From Kitasatospora sp. A2-31 (GTDB lineage Bacteria; Actinomycetota; Actinomycetes; Streptomycetales; Streptomycetaceae): a DNA stretch of 64,000 nucleotides. The stretch's first letter is position 1. Every line of letters begins with the position of its first letter. The notes beneath the pieces were generated by a model. That model was given only the letters and a program-made list of their open reading frames with translations. It was not told the origin of the DNA and ran no database searches. Where the stretch lies: the NCBI RefSeq assembly GCF_022288725.1, contig NZ_JAKNTA010000006.1, positions 127,278 through 191,277 of the forward strand, written 5' to 3'. Below, in pieces: positions 43,502 to 52,726 of the stretch. A program made the position numbers and the translations under genes.

Positions 43502-44152
43502 CTACCGCAGGGCGTCGGCGACCTCGGTGGCGGCCTCCACCACCCTGGGGCCGACCCGTTCCGGGACGAGACCGTTCAGCATCACCACACCGACGCTGCC
43601 CTCGATCCCGCTCAGCCCGATCAGCGCCGCGGCGGCGCCGCACGCCCCGGACTGCTCCTCCGCGCGGGTGATGACGAAGCCCTGCTCCGGACGGCGCTGG
43701 CTCGGGAAGCCGCGCGCCTCCAGGATCGCCCGCCCGGCGGCGCTCTCCCCCAGCGGGTGGCGCAGCCCGGTCCGGTACGCGACGTGGAAGTCGGTCCAGC
43801 TGGGCTCGACCACGGCGACGGCCAGCGCCTCGCTGCCGTCCACCAGGGTGAGGTGGGCGGTGGCACCGAGGTCCTCGGCCAGGCTGCGCAGTGCCGGCAA
43901 CGCGGCCTCGCGCAGCAGCGGGTGCACCCGGTGGGCCAGCCGCAGCACGCCGAGGCCGACCCGGGCCCGGCCGCCGATGTCGCGGCGGACCAGCCCGTGC
44001 TGTTCCAGGGTGGCCAGCAGCCGGTACACGACGGTCCGGTTCACGGCCAGCCGGGCCGCGAGCTCCGTCACCGTGAGCCCGCGCTCGGAGTCGGCGAGGA
44101 GTTTGAGGACCCGGACGCCACGGTCCAGGGTCTGGGAGGTCTCTGCAGTCAC
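43502..44152 (-). CDS. IclR-family transcriptional regulator
   Basis: A 216-residue IclR protein: winged helix SQTLDRGVRVLKLLADSERGLTVTELAARLAVNRTVVYRLLATLEQHGLVRRD, then the ligand domain (LAVAVVEPSWTDFHVAYRTGLRHPLGESAAGRAIL). GTG 44152 is preferred because AAGGA lies nine bases before it; the upstream ATG 44161 would overlap that ribosome site. The pattern is that of the NdgR-like/streptomycete housekeeping IclR regulators, which often control amino-acid genes; target unknown here. Confidence 0.9.
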   Translation of the reverse strand: MTAETSQTLDRGVRVLKLLADSERGLTVTELAARLAVNRTVVYRLLATLEQHGLVRRDIGGRARVGLGVLRLAHRVHPLLREAALPALRSLAEDLGATAHLTLVDGSEALAVAVVEPSWTDFHVAYRTGLRHPLGESAAGRAILEARGFPSQRRPEQGFVITRAEEQSGACGAAAALIGLSGIEGSVGVVMLNGLVPERVGPRVVEAATEVADALR

Positions 44153-44542
44153 GACGCGCATTCCTTTCCGCGGCGGAGGTCGCCGGAGCGGCGGCGCCGG
44201 TCCGGGACTCGGGTGTCGCGCGCAGGTGGGGTGGCCGCGCTCGGGCCGCGGTGTGTCGTCCTTGACGCCCTGGCGGTCCTGCGGAGCCCGTCTCGCGGGG
44301 GGTGTCCCGGCGGGAGAGCGTGTGGGAAAGGTAGTGAAGGAATTCTCGCTGGGGAAGTGGTTGTCCAAAATTCGGTCAAGATCAATTACCTTGCGGCCAC
44401 CAAATGCGGGCAAAGGCAGACAATCCACGAGCCGGGTGGGGGCGCCAGTTCGAACACAGTCCGCTGTCCGGACACCGGGTCGGAGGGGGGCGCCCGCAGA
44501 TCCCGGAGGGGGGCGGGACGGCGGAGGCCCGGGCGCCGGGGC
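44153..44542. other. iclR promoter region, no gene
   Basis: No gene seen. 44335-44425 is AT-richer than its surroundings (including the minus-strand run TTGACCGAATTTTGGACAAC), which marks a likely promoter for iclR. The other end, up to 44542, is G-rich downstream sequence of the DUF2752 gene. Confidence 0.5.
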
Positions 44543-44986
44543 TCAGAGCGCCAGGTTCCGCAGGACCGTCCAGGCCACCGCGGTGCCGAGCACGGCGGCG
44601 ATGCCGCCCCGCCCCAGCACGGGCCGCCAGCTGCGGCCGGCCAGGCCGTGCCGCAGCCAGGTGAGGTAGAGCAGCGCGACCAGGGGCAGCGCGAGCAGCA
44701 GTGCCGCGTTGTCGTGCCAGGCCGCCGCGAGGTCGCCGTGCAGCAGGTCGTACGCCAGCCGGGTGCCGCCGCAGCCGGGGCACTGCAGGCCGGTCACCTT
44801 CCGCCAGGGGCAGAACGGCAGTGCCTGCCCCGGCAGGTGCGGGTTCCGCGACCACAGGTACGCGGCGCCGGCCAGCCCTCCGGCGGCCACCGCCAGGGGC
44901 GGCAGGGCCGTGCGCACCCGGGCGGGAACGGCGAAGCCGCCCCGGCCGTCGTGGCCGGGGCGGCGCGCCGCGCGTGGTGGGCGCAA
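44543..44986 (-). CDS. DUF2752 membrane protein
   Basis: A 147-residue protein of the DUF2752 family: CPWRKVTGLQCPGCGGTRLAYDLLHGDLAAAWHDNAALLLALPLVAL, where CPGCGGTR is the signature, plus three predicted TM segments. The start is unclear: the longest form begins at TTG 44986, two bases after the TM2 gene's stop; a GTG at about 44917 is an alternative that still includes all TM segments. DUF2752 and TM2 genes are regularly adjacent in actinobacteria, which supports co-transcription. Function unknown. Confidence 0.85.
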   Translation of the reverse strand: MRPPRAARRPGHDGRGGFAVPARVRTALPPLAVAAGGLAGAAYLWSRNPHLPGQALPFCPWRKVTGLQCPGCGGTRLAYDLLHGDLAAAWHDNAALLLALPLVALLYLTWLRHGLAGRSWRPVLGRGGIAAVLGTAVAWTVLRNLAL

Positions 44987-44988
44987 GG

Positions 44989-45234
44989 TCAGCCGCGCAG
45001 CAGACGGCCCTGGGCGTCCGTGCGGTCGTTGCTGACGAGGAACATGATGCCGTCGATCAGGGCCCAGAAGCCCAGACCGCCGCAGGTCAGCAGCTGGGCG
45101 ATGCCCATGCCGATGTGGCCGGTGTAGAAGCGGCCGACACCGAACCCGCCCAGGAAGAGCTGCAGGATGCCCGCGACGATCTTGGACTTGTCGGACAGCT
45201 CGGGCTGCGGGGCGGCATAGGGCGGGTACGACAC
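44989..45234 (-). CDS. TM2-domain protein
   Basis: An 81-residue membrane protein with two TM helices: KSKIVAGILQLFLGGFGVGRFYTGHIGMGIAQLLTCGGLGFWALIDGIMFL, the standard TM2 domain with the RFYxGH and WxLxD features. Starts GTG 45234. Cytoplasmic N-terminus is Pro/Tyr-rich. It is followed by the DUF2752 gene with a 2-bp gap. No function is known for bacterial TM2 proteins. Confidence 0.92.
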   Translation of the reverse strand: MSYPPYAAPQPELSDKSKIVAGILQLFLGGFGVGRFYTGHIGMGIAQLLTCGGLGFWALIDGIMFLVSNDRTDAQGRLLRG

Positions 45235-45456
45235 GTTCGGTGTGCTCCTTGTGACGACATGTCCGAGGGCGCGACGAAGGTGGTCGCGTCCTCGAGGGGT
45301 GAGGTGCCGGCCGTGCTCACCGGGGCCGCGACAGCCGCCCGGACCGGGCGGAGCGCAGCTTTGACGGCCCGGAGGCGGCGCGGCACGCGGAACACTAGCG
45401 GATGATCAGCCCGGATGTCTCCACGATTCCTTCGCGTATACCTGAATGTCATATGA

Positions 45457-45485
45457 CCTTCGGATACCACGGGATTACCCGAAGG
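45457..45485 (-). terminator. hairpin after the helicase gene
   Basis: CCTTCGG (45457-45463) pairs with CCGAAGG (45479-45485), starting five bases after the helicase stop on its transcribed side. Confidence 0.6.
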
Positions 45486-45489
45486 GCCG

Positions 45490-47346
45490 TCACTTCGCCC
45501 ATTCGCGGATTCGGGCGATCCGCGCCTTCAACTGGTTGGCGGTGGCCTGCGCGGTGAGCGGACCTCCGCACTGACGGCGCAGCTCGTTGTGGATGGTGCC
45601 GTGCGGCTGGCTGGTGCGGTGGTGCCAGGCCGCCACCAGGGCGTTCAACTCCTTGCGCAGCTCGCGGAGTTCCTGATGGGTCACGACCGGCCGCTGCTCG
45701 GCCGGAAGCTCCAGCAGGTCGGCCTCCTCGGCCGGCTTGCCCTTGCTGCGCTGGATCTGCCGGTGCTGGCGCTTCTGCAGCAGCATCTGCACCTGGTCCG
45801 GCTCCAGCAGGCCCGGGATGCCGAGGTAGTCCTCCTCCTCCTCGCTGCCCGGGTGCGCCTGCATGCCGAACTCCATGGCGTTGTACAGCACCCGGTCGAA
45901 GACCGCGTCGGAGCCGATCGCCTCGTAGGAGAACTCCTCGCCGCCGGCGCCGTCCGGCCCGTCATTGGCCCGCTCGGCCTCGGCGAGCAGCCGGTCCTCC
46001 TCGTCGAAGAGGCCCTCGCCCTCCTTCTTCGGCCGGTCCAGCACGTGGTCGCGCTGGAGCTCCATCTCGTTGGCGAAGCCCAGCAGCATCGGGATGGTCG
46101 GCAGGAAGACGGAGGCCGTCTCGCCGCGCTTGCGGGCGCGCACGAAGCGCCCGACGGCCTGGGCGAAGAACAGCGGGGTGGAGATCGAGGTGGCGTACAC
46201 CCCGACGCAGAGCCGGGGCACGTCGACGCCCTCCGACACCATCCGGACCGCGACCATCCAGCGGGACGTCCCCGCCGCGTAGTCGGAGATCCGCTTGGAC
46301 GCCTCGGCCTCGTCGGAGAGGACCAGGGTGACCTTCTCGCCGCTGATCTCGCGCAGCATCTTGGCGTACGCGCGGGCCACGGTCTGGTCGGTGGCGATCA
46401 CCAGGCCGCCGGCGTCCGGGATGGCCTTGCGGACCTCGGTCAGCCGGCGGTCGGCGGCCTGCAGCACGCTCGGGATCCACTCGCCCTGCGGGGCCAGTGC
46501 GGTGCGCCAGGCCTGGGCGATCAGGTCCTTGGTCATCGGCTCGCCGAGCCGCGCCTCCAGCTCGTCGCCGGACTTGGTCCGCCAGCGCATGTTCCCGCTG
46601 TAGGAGAGGAAGATCACCGGGCGGACGACGTGGTCGGCCAGCGCGTGCCCGTAGCCGTAGGTGTAGTCGGCCACCGACTTGCGGATGCCGTCGCTGCCCG
46701 CCTCGTACTGGACGAACGGGATCGGGTTGGTGTCCGAACGGAACGGCGTACCCGTCAGCGCCAGCCGCCGGGCGGCCGGCTCGAAGGCCTCGAAGCAGGC
46801 CTCGCCCCAGGACTTGGAGTCACCGGCGTGGTGGATCTCGTCCATGATGACCAGCGTCTTGCGCGCCTCGGTCCGGTTGCGGTGCAGCATCGGGTTCACG
46901 CCGACGCCCGCGTAGGTGACCACGATGCCGTGGTACTCCCGGGAGAGCGGCCCGGAGGAGTAGGCCGGGTCCAGCTTGATGCCTATCCGGGCGGCGGCCT
47001 CGGCCCACTGCTTCTTCAGGTGCTCCGTCGGCGCGACCACGGTGACCTGCTGCACCAGGTGGTTGTGCAGCAGGTACGAGGCCAGCGTCAGCGCGAAGGT
47101 GGTCTTACCGGCGCCCGGGGTCGCGACGGCGAGGAAGTCGCGCGGCTGGTTCTCGATGTACTTGTCCAGCGCCCCCTGCTGCCAGGCCCGGAGCTTGCCG
47201 GCGGTGCCCCAGGGGGCGCGGCCGGGGAAGGCCGGCGAGAGGTGGTGCGAGGAGGCCGGCGCGGCCGGGGCCCCGGCCCGGACGGGCGCGTGCGGCTCCG
47301 GCACGTCGGAGAAGAGCGGCATCGAGGAGGCGGCGGCAGTACTCAC
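45490..47346 (-). CDS. superfamily 2 DEAD/DEAH-box helicase
   Basis: A 618-residue helicase. Motif I is ATPGAGKTT (residues 75-83), motif II DEIHH (about 168-172), motif III TGTPFRSD, and the C-terminal domain has VRMVSEGVDVPRL and FAQAVGRFVRARKRG (motif VI arginines). This is the streptomycete SCO-type helicase resembling restriction-helicase/ERCC3-like enzymes; it probably unwinds or translocates on DNA in repair. The C-terminal 150 residues are charged and helical. GTG 47346 with GGAG immediately upstream is the chosen start. Nothing nearby defines a pathway. Confidence 0.92.
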   Translation of the reverse strand: MSTAAASSMPLFSDVPEPHAPVRAGAPAAPASSHHLSPAFPGRAPWGTAGKLRAWQQGALDKYIENQPRDFLAVATPGAGKTTFALTLASYLLHNHLVQQVTVVAPTEHLKKQWAEAAARIGIKLDPAYSSGPLSREYHGIVVTYAGVGVNPMLHRNRTEARKTLVIMDEIHHAGDSKSWGEACFEAFEPAARRLALTGTPFRSDTNPIPFVQYEAGSDGIRKSVADYTYGYGHALADHVVRPVIFLSYSGNMRWRTKSGDELEARLGEPMTKDLIAQAWRTALAPQGEWIPSVLQAADRRLTEVRKAIPDAGGLVIATDQTVARAYAKMLREISGEKVTLVLSDEAEASKRISDYAAGTSRWMVAVRMVSEGVDVPRLCVGVYATSISTPLFFAQAVGRFVRARKRGETASVFLPTIPMLLGFANEMELQRDHVLDRPKKEGEGLFDEEDRLLAEAERANDGPDGAGGEEFSYEAIGSDAVFDRVLYNAMEFGMQAHPGSEEEEDYLGIPGLLEPDQVQMLLQKRQHRQIQRSKGKPAEEADLLELPAEQRPVVTHQELRELRKELNALVAAWHHRTSQPHGTIHNELRRQCGGPLTAQATANQLKARIARIREWAK

Positions 47347-47645
47347 GGTCTCCGAGGGGGATCGTCGCAGGTCAGAGGCGGAATTGCGGCCCCGGACCGC
47401 GGTCGGGCGGCAATCGGGCAACCCGCCCAGCGTACCGGCCCGACGCCGATCGGGCGGCCAGGCTCGGCCCGCGCGGGCCCGGCCGCCGCGCATACGGCGG
47501 CCGGAAACCGATGTGACGTGGATCACGTCGATCGGCCCGGGAAACCGGGGTAAGAGCGTGCTCTCGCACGACTCTCACCAGGGTGAGGCCGCCCCACCCG
47601 CCACAGCCGTCGCCGAGGCCTCGCCGCACCGAGAAGGGAACCGCC

Positions 47646-48146
47646 GTGCACACCCCCACCGTCGACGAGACCGTCCAGGCCCGCCTGATCCTCTCCACCC
47701 ACCGCTCCGCCCGGCTGCGGGTCACGCTGTCCTACCGCCCGGACGACCCGCTCGCCGTCCGGATGGCGTTTCCGGCCGAGTTCTCGCTGGACGAGCCGGG
47801 CCACGAGCCGGGCCACGGGGCCGGCGACGGGCGGGGCGAAGCGCTCTGCGACGGTCCCGGCGACGGGCCGGACCCGGACGGCGGCCGGGACATCGTCTGG
47901 GTCTTCGCCCGCCACCTCCTGGCGGCCGGCCTGGAGCTGCCCGCCGGCCTCGGCGACGTCCACATCCGGCCCGCGACCGGCCGGCGCACCATGGTCGAGC
48001 TGCGGGCGCCCGAGGGCACCGCGCTGATCCAGTTCGACAGCACGGACCTGCGGCGCTTCCTCTGGCGCAGCCGGGTGGTCGTCCCCGACGGCGAGGAGCA
48101 CCTGTTCCTGGATCCCGACCGGGCGCTGGCCGAGCTGCTCGGCTGA
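47646..48146 (+). CDS. SsgA-like protein with acidic/Gly insertion
   Basis: A 166-residue SALP. Family blocks flank an insertion: LSTHRSARLRVTLSYRPDDPLAVRMAFPAEF, then DIVWVFARHLLAAGLELPAGLGDVHIRPATGRRTMVELRAPEGTALIQFDS. Between them (residues about 43-80) is a Gly/Asp/Glu/Pro/His-rich loop (EPGHEPGHGAGDG) absent from typical SALPs of 135-145 residues. GTG 47646 is preferred because AAGGGA lies upstream. The gene is divergent from the helicase. It is the second SALP in the window. Confidence 0.88.
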   Translation: MHTPTVDETVQARLILSTHRSARLRVTLSYRPDDPLAVRMAFPAEFSLDEPGHEPGHGAGDGRGEALCDGPGDGPDPDGGRDIVWVFARHLLAAGLELPAGLGDVHIRPATGRRTMVELRAPEGTALIQFDSTDLRRFLWRSRVVVPDGEEHLFLDPDRALAELLG

Positions 48147-48177
48147 GCGGCACCGGGGCCCGCGGCCGGGACGGGGC

Positions 48178-50772
48178 TCAGGACGAGAGCCGGCGCATCA
48201 GCCGGACCCCCTGCGCCGCCGTCAGGTGCGGCAGGTACGCCTTGCCGATCGCCCGGGTGATGCTGGGCAGCGCGGCGGGGTCCGGGTACGCCATGTACAG
48301 CGGCCGGTACTCCGGCTGGAACTTCGCCTTGAACGCCAGCAGCGAGCGGAACCCGTACACCGGCTCCAGCACCCGACCCATCCAGTCGAGCATCCGCTGG
48401 AGCCCGGTGGGCGCGGTGTCCTGCGCGGAGCGGGCCAGCGGCGCACCGGAGAGGGAGAGGAAGCGCGCGCCCTCCTCCTTGAATCCCAGGGCGGCCGAGG
48501 CGATCAGGAACTCCGTCACCCCGCGGAAGCCGTCCGAGCGCCGGCGCATGAAGTCCAGCGTCCAGCCGACCGGCGCACCGTTCTCGTAGACCGGCATCCA
48601 GCTGGTCAGCCCGTGCACGGTGCCCTCGGCGTCGACCGCGACCAGCAGCCGGACGTCCGGGTCGTCCAGCTCCTCCAGCCCGCCGAGGGTGAAGCCCATC
48701 TCGGGCAGGCCCTTCTCGGAGACCCACTCCTCGGAGATGGAGCGGATCTGGTCCCGCAGCGCGAGCGGCGCGTCGCGGTAGGCCCACCACTCGGCGGTGA
48801 TGCCCTGCTTGCCGGCCTTGTTGAGCGCGGTGCGGATGTCCTGCCACTTGCGGCCGGTGAAGGCCAGCTGCGGCAGGGCGACCACGGTGTCCTCGGCGAC
48901 CTGCAGCGAACGCCAGCCGAGCGCCCCGGCGGCGGCCCGGGTCTCCGGGGTGACGCTGTAGAAGCACGGCGTCCAGCCGCGGGCGTCGCAGTACCGGGCG
49001 AAGCCGGCCACGGCGCGGCGGCGGGCCTCCGGCTCGCCGAACGGGTCGCCGGTGGTCAGCGCCACGGTGGAGAGCACCCGGTAGGCGACGGCGGCCCGGC
49101 CCTCCTCGTCGAACCAGTAGTGGTTCCCGTCCCAGGTGGAGATGAACGAGAGGGTGCCGCCGCCGTGCGCGGTGAGCAGCGCCCGGGCCCGGGCGGCGTC
49201 CGCGGCGTCGGTGTGCACCACCGGGCGGCGGAAGGCCACCAGGAGCGCGGCCAGCGCCACCGCCCAGAAGGCGAGCCCGCAGTTGGCCTCCAACAGCCGG
49301 GCGAACGGGCCGACGGCGATCGGGTAGTCGGGCAGCAGGTCGTTGTAGGCGGGTGGCAGGAACTGTGCGGGCAGGCCGGCGACCAGCCCGCGGAGGGACG
49401 CGGACGGCTCGAACTGTCCGGCCGCGGCCGCGCCGAGGCCAGCGTACGCGGCGGAGGCGATCAGCAGCGACCCGCCGAGCACCGCGCCGAGCCGGGCCAG
49501 TACGACGCCGGGCAGTCGCAGGCCGAACCGTTGCCGGGTGGCCAGCAGCAGGGTGGTGGTGAGCAGCGGCAGCAGCAGCGCCTCGACGAAGTACTGCAGC
49601 ACGCCCCCGCCGGTGGTGCCGGTCTCGGTGAACAGCCAGACCAGCAGCGCGATCCAGAGCAGCTCGGTGGCGACGGTGATCCGCCAGGCCAGCCGCAGCC
49701 CGCGGCGCAGGCCCTCGGCGAGGACGAGCAGCAGCGCCGGGAAGAGCGCGGCCATCAGCCGGCCCGGGCTGTCGAAGATCCGCTCGACCGCGTGCGCGCG
49801 GGCGCAGTCGTGCGCGGAGAGCGCGCAGAACTCGGCGATCTCGTCCGGGGTGAGCCGGTGCGAGAAGTACAGCTCGGAGAAGGTGTTGAACGGCCCGCTG
49901 GCGTTGTCGTAGAGCGAGGCGATCAGCGGCCCGAGGGCGGCCGCCACCAGGCAGAGCGCGACCAGCACCCGGGTTTCGGTGTGCGAGGAGCGCAGCGGGC
50001 TGCGCTGGCCCCGCCCTCGGGCGAGCAGGGCGCCGGCGCCGAGGCCGAGCAGCACGCCGGCGAACCGCTGGACGCTCTGCAGGTGGCCGACGTAGAGGGT
50101 CGTCACCAGCGGCACCAGCACCACCAGCAGGTGCAGCCGGCGCCGCCAGAGCACGGTGAGCCGGAAGCCGAGCACCCCGGCCAGTGCGAACAGGCCGGTG
50201 ACCGGGCCGCACCCGGTCTGGTCGGCGACGGCGGCGGTCCACTGCTCGCCGGCCCGCGCGCCGACCCCGACCAGCCCGGTGCCGAGCAGGGTGCCGAGCA
50301 GCTGCCCGCCGACCAGCACGGCGAGCGTGCGGGCCCGGCCGAGCCGGCTCTCGGCGACCGGGCCGACCAGGAGCAGCAGCAGGCTGGTGAAGACGTAGGA
50401 GCCGGCGCCGGAGCACCAGATCAGCGAGGTGAACGGCGTCCACCAGCGGCCCTCGGCGAGGGTGGGCAGGCCGACGCCGATCCGGGCCAGCAGCTCCCCG
50501 GAGGGGCCGTGGGCGAGGGCGCCGGTGGCTCCGCCGACGGTCCACAGGACGCCGAGCAGGGTGAGGGTGAGCGGCGCCGCGCGCAGCCGGCCGGCGACCC
50601 GGCCCGCCAGCCGGGCGGCGTGGCTCCTCCCGGGCCGCGGGGTGGGCTGCGGGGTGGGCTGCGGGGAGGGCTGCGGGGAGGGTGGCGGGGCGGACCGCGG
50701 GCCGGGCTGCGCCGGGACGGAGGGCGTGCGCCGCTGCGCGGAGGCCAGCGGCGCCGTGCCGAGCTGGATCAC
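48178..50772 (-). CDS. rhomboid-like membrane domain fused to DUF2156 (MprF/LysX-like lysyltransferase)
   Basis: An 864-residue protein. Residues 1-60 are Pro-rich; 60-300 contain several TM segments in a rhomboid-like arrangement (GHLQSVQRFAGVLLGLGAGALLARG); after further TM segments the C-terminal 350 residues (SFISTWDGNHYWFDEEGRAAVAYRVLSTVALTTGDPFGEP ... KAKFQPEYRPLYMAYPDP) are the DUF2156/lysylphosphatidylglycerol synthase domain, which transfers lysine or alanine from tRNA to phospholipids, conferring cationic-peptide resistance. GTG 50772 overlaps the esterase stop by 4 bp. Third gene of the sortase-esterase operon. Confidence 0.85.
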   Translation of the reverse strand: MIQLGTAPLASAQRRTPSVPAQPGPRSAPPPSPQPSPQPTPQPTPRPGRSHAARLAGRVAGRLRAAPLTLTLLGVLWTVGGATGALAHGPSGELLARIGVGLPTLAEGRWWTPFTSLIWCSGAGSYVFTSLLLLLVGPVAESRLGRARTLAVLVGGQLLGTLLGTGLVGVGARAGEQWTAAVADQTGCGPVTGLFALAGVLGFRLTVLWRRRLHLLVVLVPLVTTLYVGHLQSVQRFAGVLLGLGAGALLARGRGQRSPLRSSHTETRVLVALCLVAAALGPLIASLYDNASGPFNTFSELYFSHRLTPDEIAEFCALSAHDCARAHAVERIFDSPGRLMAALFPALLLVLAEGLRRGLRLAWRITVATELLWIALLVWLFTETGTTGGGVLQYFVEALLLPLLTTTLLLATRQRFGLRLPGVVLARLGAVLGGSLLIASAAYAGLGAAAAGQFEPSASLRGLVAGLPAQFLPPAYNDLLPDYPIAVGPFARLLEANCGLAFWAVALAALLVAFRRPVVHTDAADAARARALLTAHGGGTLSFISTWDGNHYWFDEEGRAAVAYRVLSTVALTTGDPFGEPEARRRAVAGFARYCDARGWTPCFYSVTPETRAAAGALGWRSLQVAEDTVVALPQLAFTGRKWQDIRTALNKAGKQGITAEWWAYRDAPLALRDQIRSISEEWVSEKGLPEMGFTLGGLEELDDPDVRLLVAVDAEGTVHGLTSWMPVYENGAPVGWTLDFMRRRSDGFRGVTEFLIASAALGFKEEGARFLSLSGAPLARSAQDTAPTGLQRMLDWMGRVLEPVYGFRSLLAFKAKFQPEYRPLYMAYPDPAALPSITRAIGKAYLPHLTAAQGVRLMRRLSS

Positions 50773-52085
50773 CGGACCAGCCCCATCCGCTTGGCCAGCC
50801 AGGGCAGGTTCTGCTCGAAGGCCCCCCGGAAGACCGACCAGCTGTGCCCGCCGGGCAGGGTCTGGTAGTCGACCGCCATCCCGGCCTGCTTGGCGGCGTC
50901 GAAGGCCTTCTCCTGCTGGGGGCGGAAGTCCGGGTCGTTGGCGCCGACGACGAAGACACCGGCGGTGTCCGGGAACGACCGGGCGGCCATCAGGTGCAGC
51001 GGGTCGACGGCCGCGAAGGCCGCCTCGTCGCCGCCGAAGGCCTTGGCGACCGTCTCGGAGTGGCTGCCGAGCGTGGGCTCGGACTGGCCGGAGATGTCCA
51101 GGAAGGTGCCGTACACCTGGGGCGCGTTGACGGCCAGCTGGAGCGAGCAGGTGCCGCCGAGGGAGAGCCCGCCGACGGCCGTCGAGGTGCGGCCGGTGGC
51201 GGTCTGGAGGCGGCTGTGGATCCAGTCCGGGACGTCCTCGGCGAGGTAGGTGTGGGCCTTGGCGATCCGGGAGTCCAGGCAGAGCGTGTTGGTCCAGGAG
51301 TCCCCGGTCGGGTCGGCGACCACCACGATCGGGGCCAGGCCGTGGTGCTCGGCGGCGAAGGCGTCCAGGGTGTCCTGGATGGCGCCGGAGGTGATCCAGT
51401 CGGACGGGGCTCCGGGCTGGCCTGGCAGCAGGACCAGGACGGGCAGCAGCGGCCGGGGGCTCGCCTGGTAGGCCGGCGGGAGGTAGACGTAGGCGTCGCG
51501 GGTCTGGAAGCCGGACTTGGTGCCGGGTATTCGGGTGCTGGAGACGGTGCCCTTGGCGGGGAGGCCGGGCGGGGCCTGCCAGACGTCGGCCAGCGCCCGG
51601 TCGGGCGGCGTGGTGACGGTGTCGGAGGCGTGGCCGGAGGTCAGCGCCTGGGTCTTCGGCGCGAGCATCGTCCGGGCGGTCGGGTACTGGTCGAAGCCGC
51701 GGTTGACCTGGGAGGCCGCCGCCAGCACCACCAGGGCGGCGCCGCCGGCGGCGTAGAGCCGGTGACGGCGGGAGAGCAGCGGCGCGCGGAAGAGCGCCAG
51801 GGAGATCCCGAACAGGGCGAGCGCGATCCACCCGATGACGTAGTCGGGCAGGCCCTCGGGGAACGGGTGCCACCAGCCGTCGACGACGGCCTCGACCAGG
51901 CCGGTGAGTGCGCCGCCGAGCAGCACCGCCCCGACCGGGCGCAGGCTCAGCCAGCGCCGGTCGCGGGAGAGGGCGAGCGCGGCGACCGAGATCCAGCCGG
52001 CCGCGAGGACGGCGTACGGGATCGGGCCGTGGGTGAGCGGCCAGTCGATCGGGTTCCAGTGGAGGGCGAGCTCGGTGGTGGTCAT
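50769..52085 (-). CDS. membrane-anchored alpha/beta-hydrolase (putative esterase, mycolyltransferase-like)
   Basis: A 438-residue protein: four TM segments (residues 20-125) followed by an extracytoplasmic esterase D/antigen 85-like domain: YVYLPPAYQASPRPLLPVLVLLPGQPG, IVVVADPTGD, nucleophile Ser308 in GGLSLGGT, and late Asp (ANDPDF) and His (GGHSW) of the triad. This Esterase_phd-type domain is shared with mycobacterial mycolyltransferase-like enzymes. It overlaps both neighbours by 4 bp (sortase stop/ATG; own stop/GTG), so three proteins are coupled and probably act on the envelope. Confidence 0.88.
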   Translation of the reverse strand: MTTTELALHWNPIDWPLTHGPIPYAVLAAGWISVAALALSRDRRWLSLRPVGAVLLGGALTGLVEAVVDGWWHPFPEGLPDYVIGWIALALFGISLALFRAPLLSRRHRLYAAGGAALVVLAAASQVNRGFDQYPTARTMLAPKTQALTSGHASDTVTTPPDRALADVWQAPPGLPAKGTVSSTRIPGTKSGFQTRDAYVYLPPAYQASPRPLLPVLVLLPGQPGAPSDWITSGAIQDTLDAFAAEHHGLAPIVVVADPTGDSWTNTLCLDSRIAKAHTYLAEDVPDWIHSRLQTATGRTSTAVGGLSLGGTCSLQLAVNAPQVYGTFLDISGQSEPTLGSHSETVAKAFGGDEAAFAAVDPLHLMAARSFPDTAGVFVVGANDPDFRPQQEKAFDAAKQAGMAVDYQTLPGGHSWSVFRGAFEQNLPWLAKRMGLVR

Positions 52086-52726
52086 ACGTTCTTCCCCGGC
52101 CGGGTGGTGTCGGCCAGGAAGCCGTAGGCCACCACGTTCCCCTGGTAGCCGTGTTCCTCGCTGTACCCGCCGCCGCAGGTGATCACCCGGAGCTGGGCGT
52201 CGGCGGCCTGGCGGTACACCCGGTCGTCCGGGAAGTCCTTTCGGTCGTGCACTTCGATGGCGTAGAGCTGGTAGACGGCGGTGGCACCGTCCTCGCGGAC
52301 GATCTCGATCCGGTCGCCGCGGTGCAGCGCCCCAAGATGGTAGAAGACGGCGGGACCGCTGCGGTTGTCCACGTGGCCCGCGATGATCGCGGTGCCGCGC
52401 TGGCCGGGGGCGGCGCCCCCGCGGTACCAGCCGGCCAGGTTGCGGTCGTCCTCCGGCGGCGCCTGCAGCCGGCCCTCCCCGTCCAGCCCGAGGGCGGTGA
52501 CGGGGGCGTCGAGCCGGACGGACGGGATCCGGATCCGGGTCGGCGCCGAGGGCCCGAGCGGGGGGACGACGGAGACCGGGGCGAAGCCCGAGAGCGCCTG
52601 CCCCGCTGCCGGGGCCGGCGGCAGGGCGAGCCGGCCGCCGTCGTGCAGCAGCCAGGCGCCGAGCACGAACGCGGCGCCGACCGCCAGGGTGCCCGGCCAG
52701 GGGCTCCTGCTCTGTTGGGCGCCCAC
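52082..52726 (-). CDS. class F sortase
   Basis: A 214-residue protein with one N-terminal TM (about 14-28) and a sortase barrel: His118 in IIAGHVDNRSGPAVFYHLG and nucleophile Cys184 in VITCGGGYSEEHGYQGNVVAYG. Sortases cleave and transpeptidate LPxTG-type signals; class F enzymes are actinobacterial and their targets are mostly unknown. The third catalytic residue, an Arg expected about 11 residues after Cys, reads Gln195 here (CAG; one base from CGG). GTG 52726 with GGGGAG upstream is chosen over a TTG at 52786. First gene of the operon. Confidence 0.9.
   Translation of the reverse strand: MGAQQSRSPWPGTLAVGAAFVLGAWLLHDGGRLALPPAPAAGQALSGFAPVSVVPPLGPSAPTRIRIPSVRLDAPVTALGLDGEGRLQAPPEDDRNLAGWYRGGAAPGQRGTAIIAGHVDNRSGPAVFYHLGALHRGDRIEIVREDGATAVYQLYAIEVHDRKDFPDDRVYRQAADAQLRVITCGGGYSEEHGYQGNVVAYGFLADTTRPGKNV

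Noticed and set aside
44149..44428. Minus-strand extension of the IclR frame to 44428
   Set aside because: The upstream sequence is AT-rich promoter-like, and GTG 44152 with AAGGA matches the family start.
48226..50868. 880-residue plus-strand frame opposite the DUF2156 gene
   Set aside because: Gln/Arg/Gly-rich shadow of the membrane protein gene.
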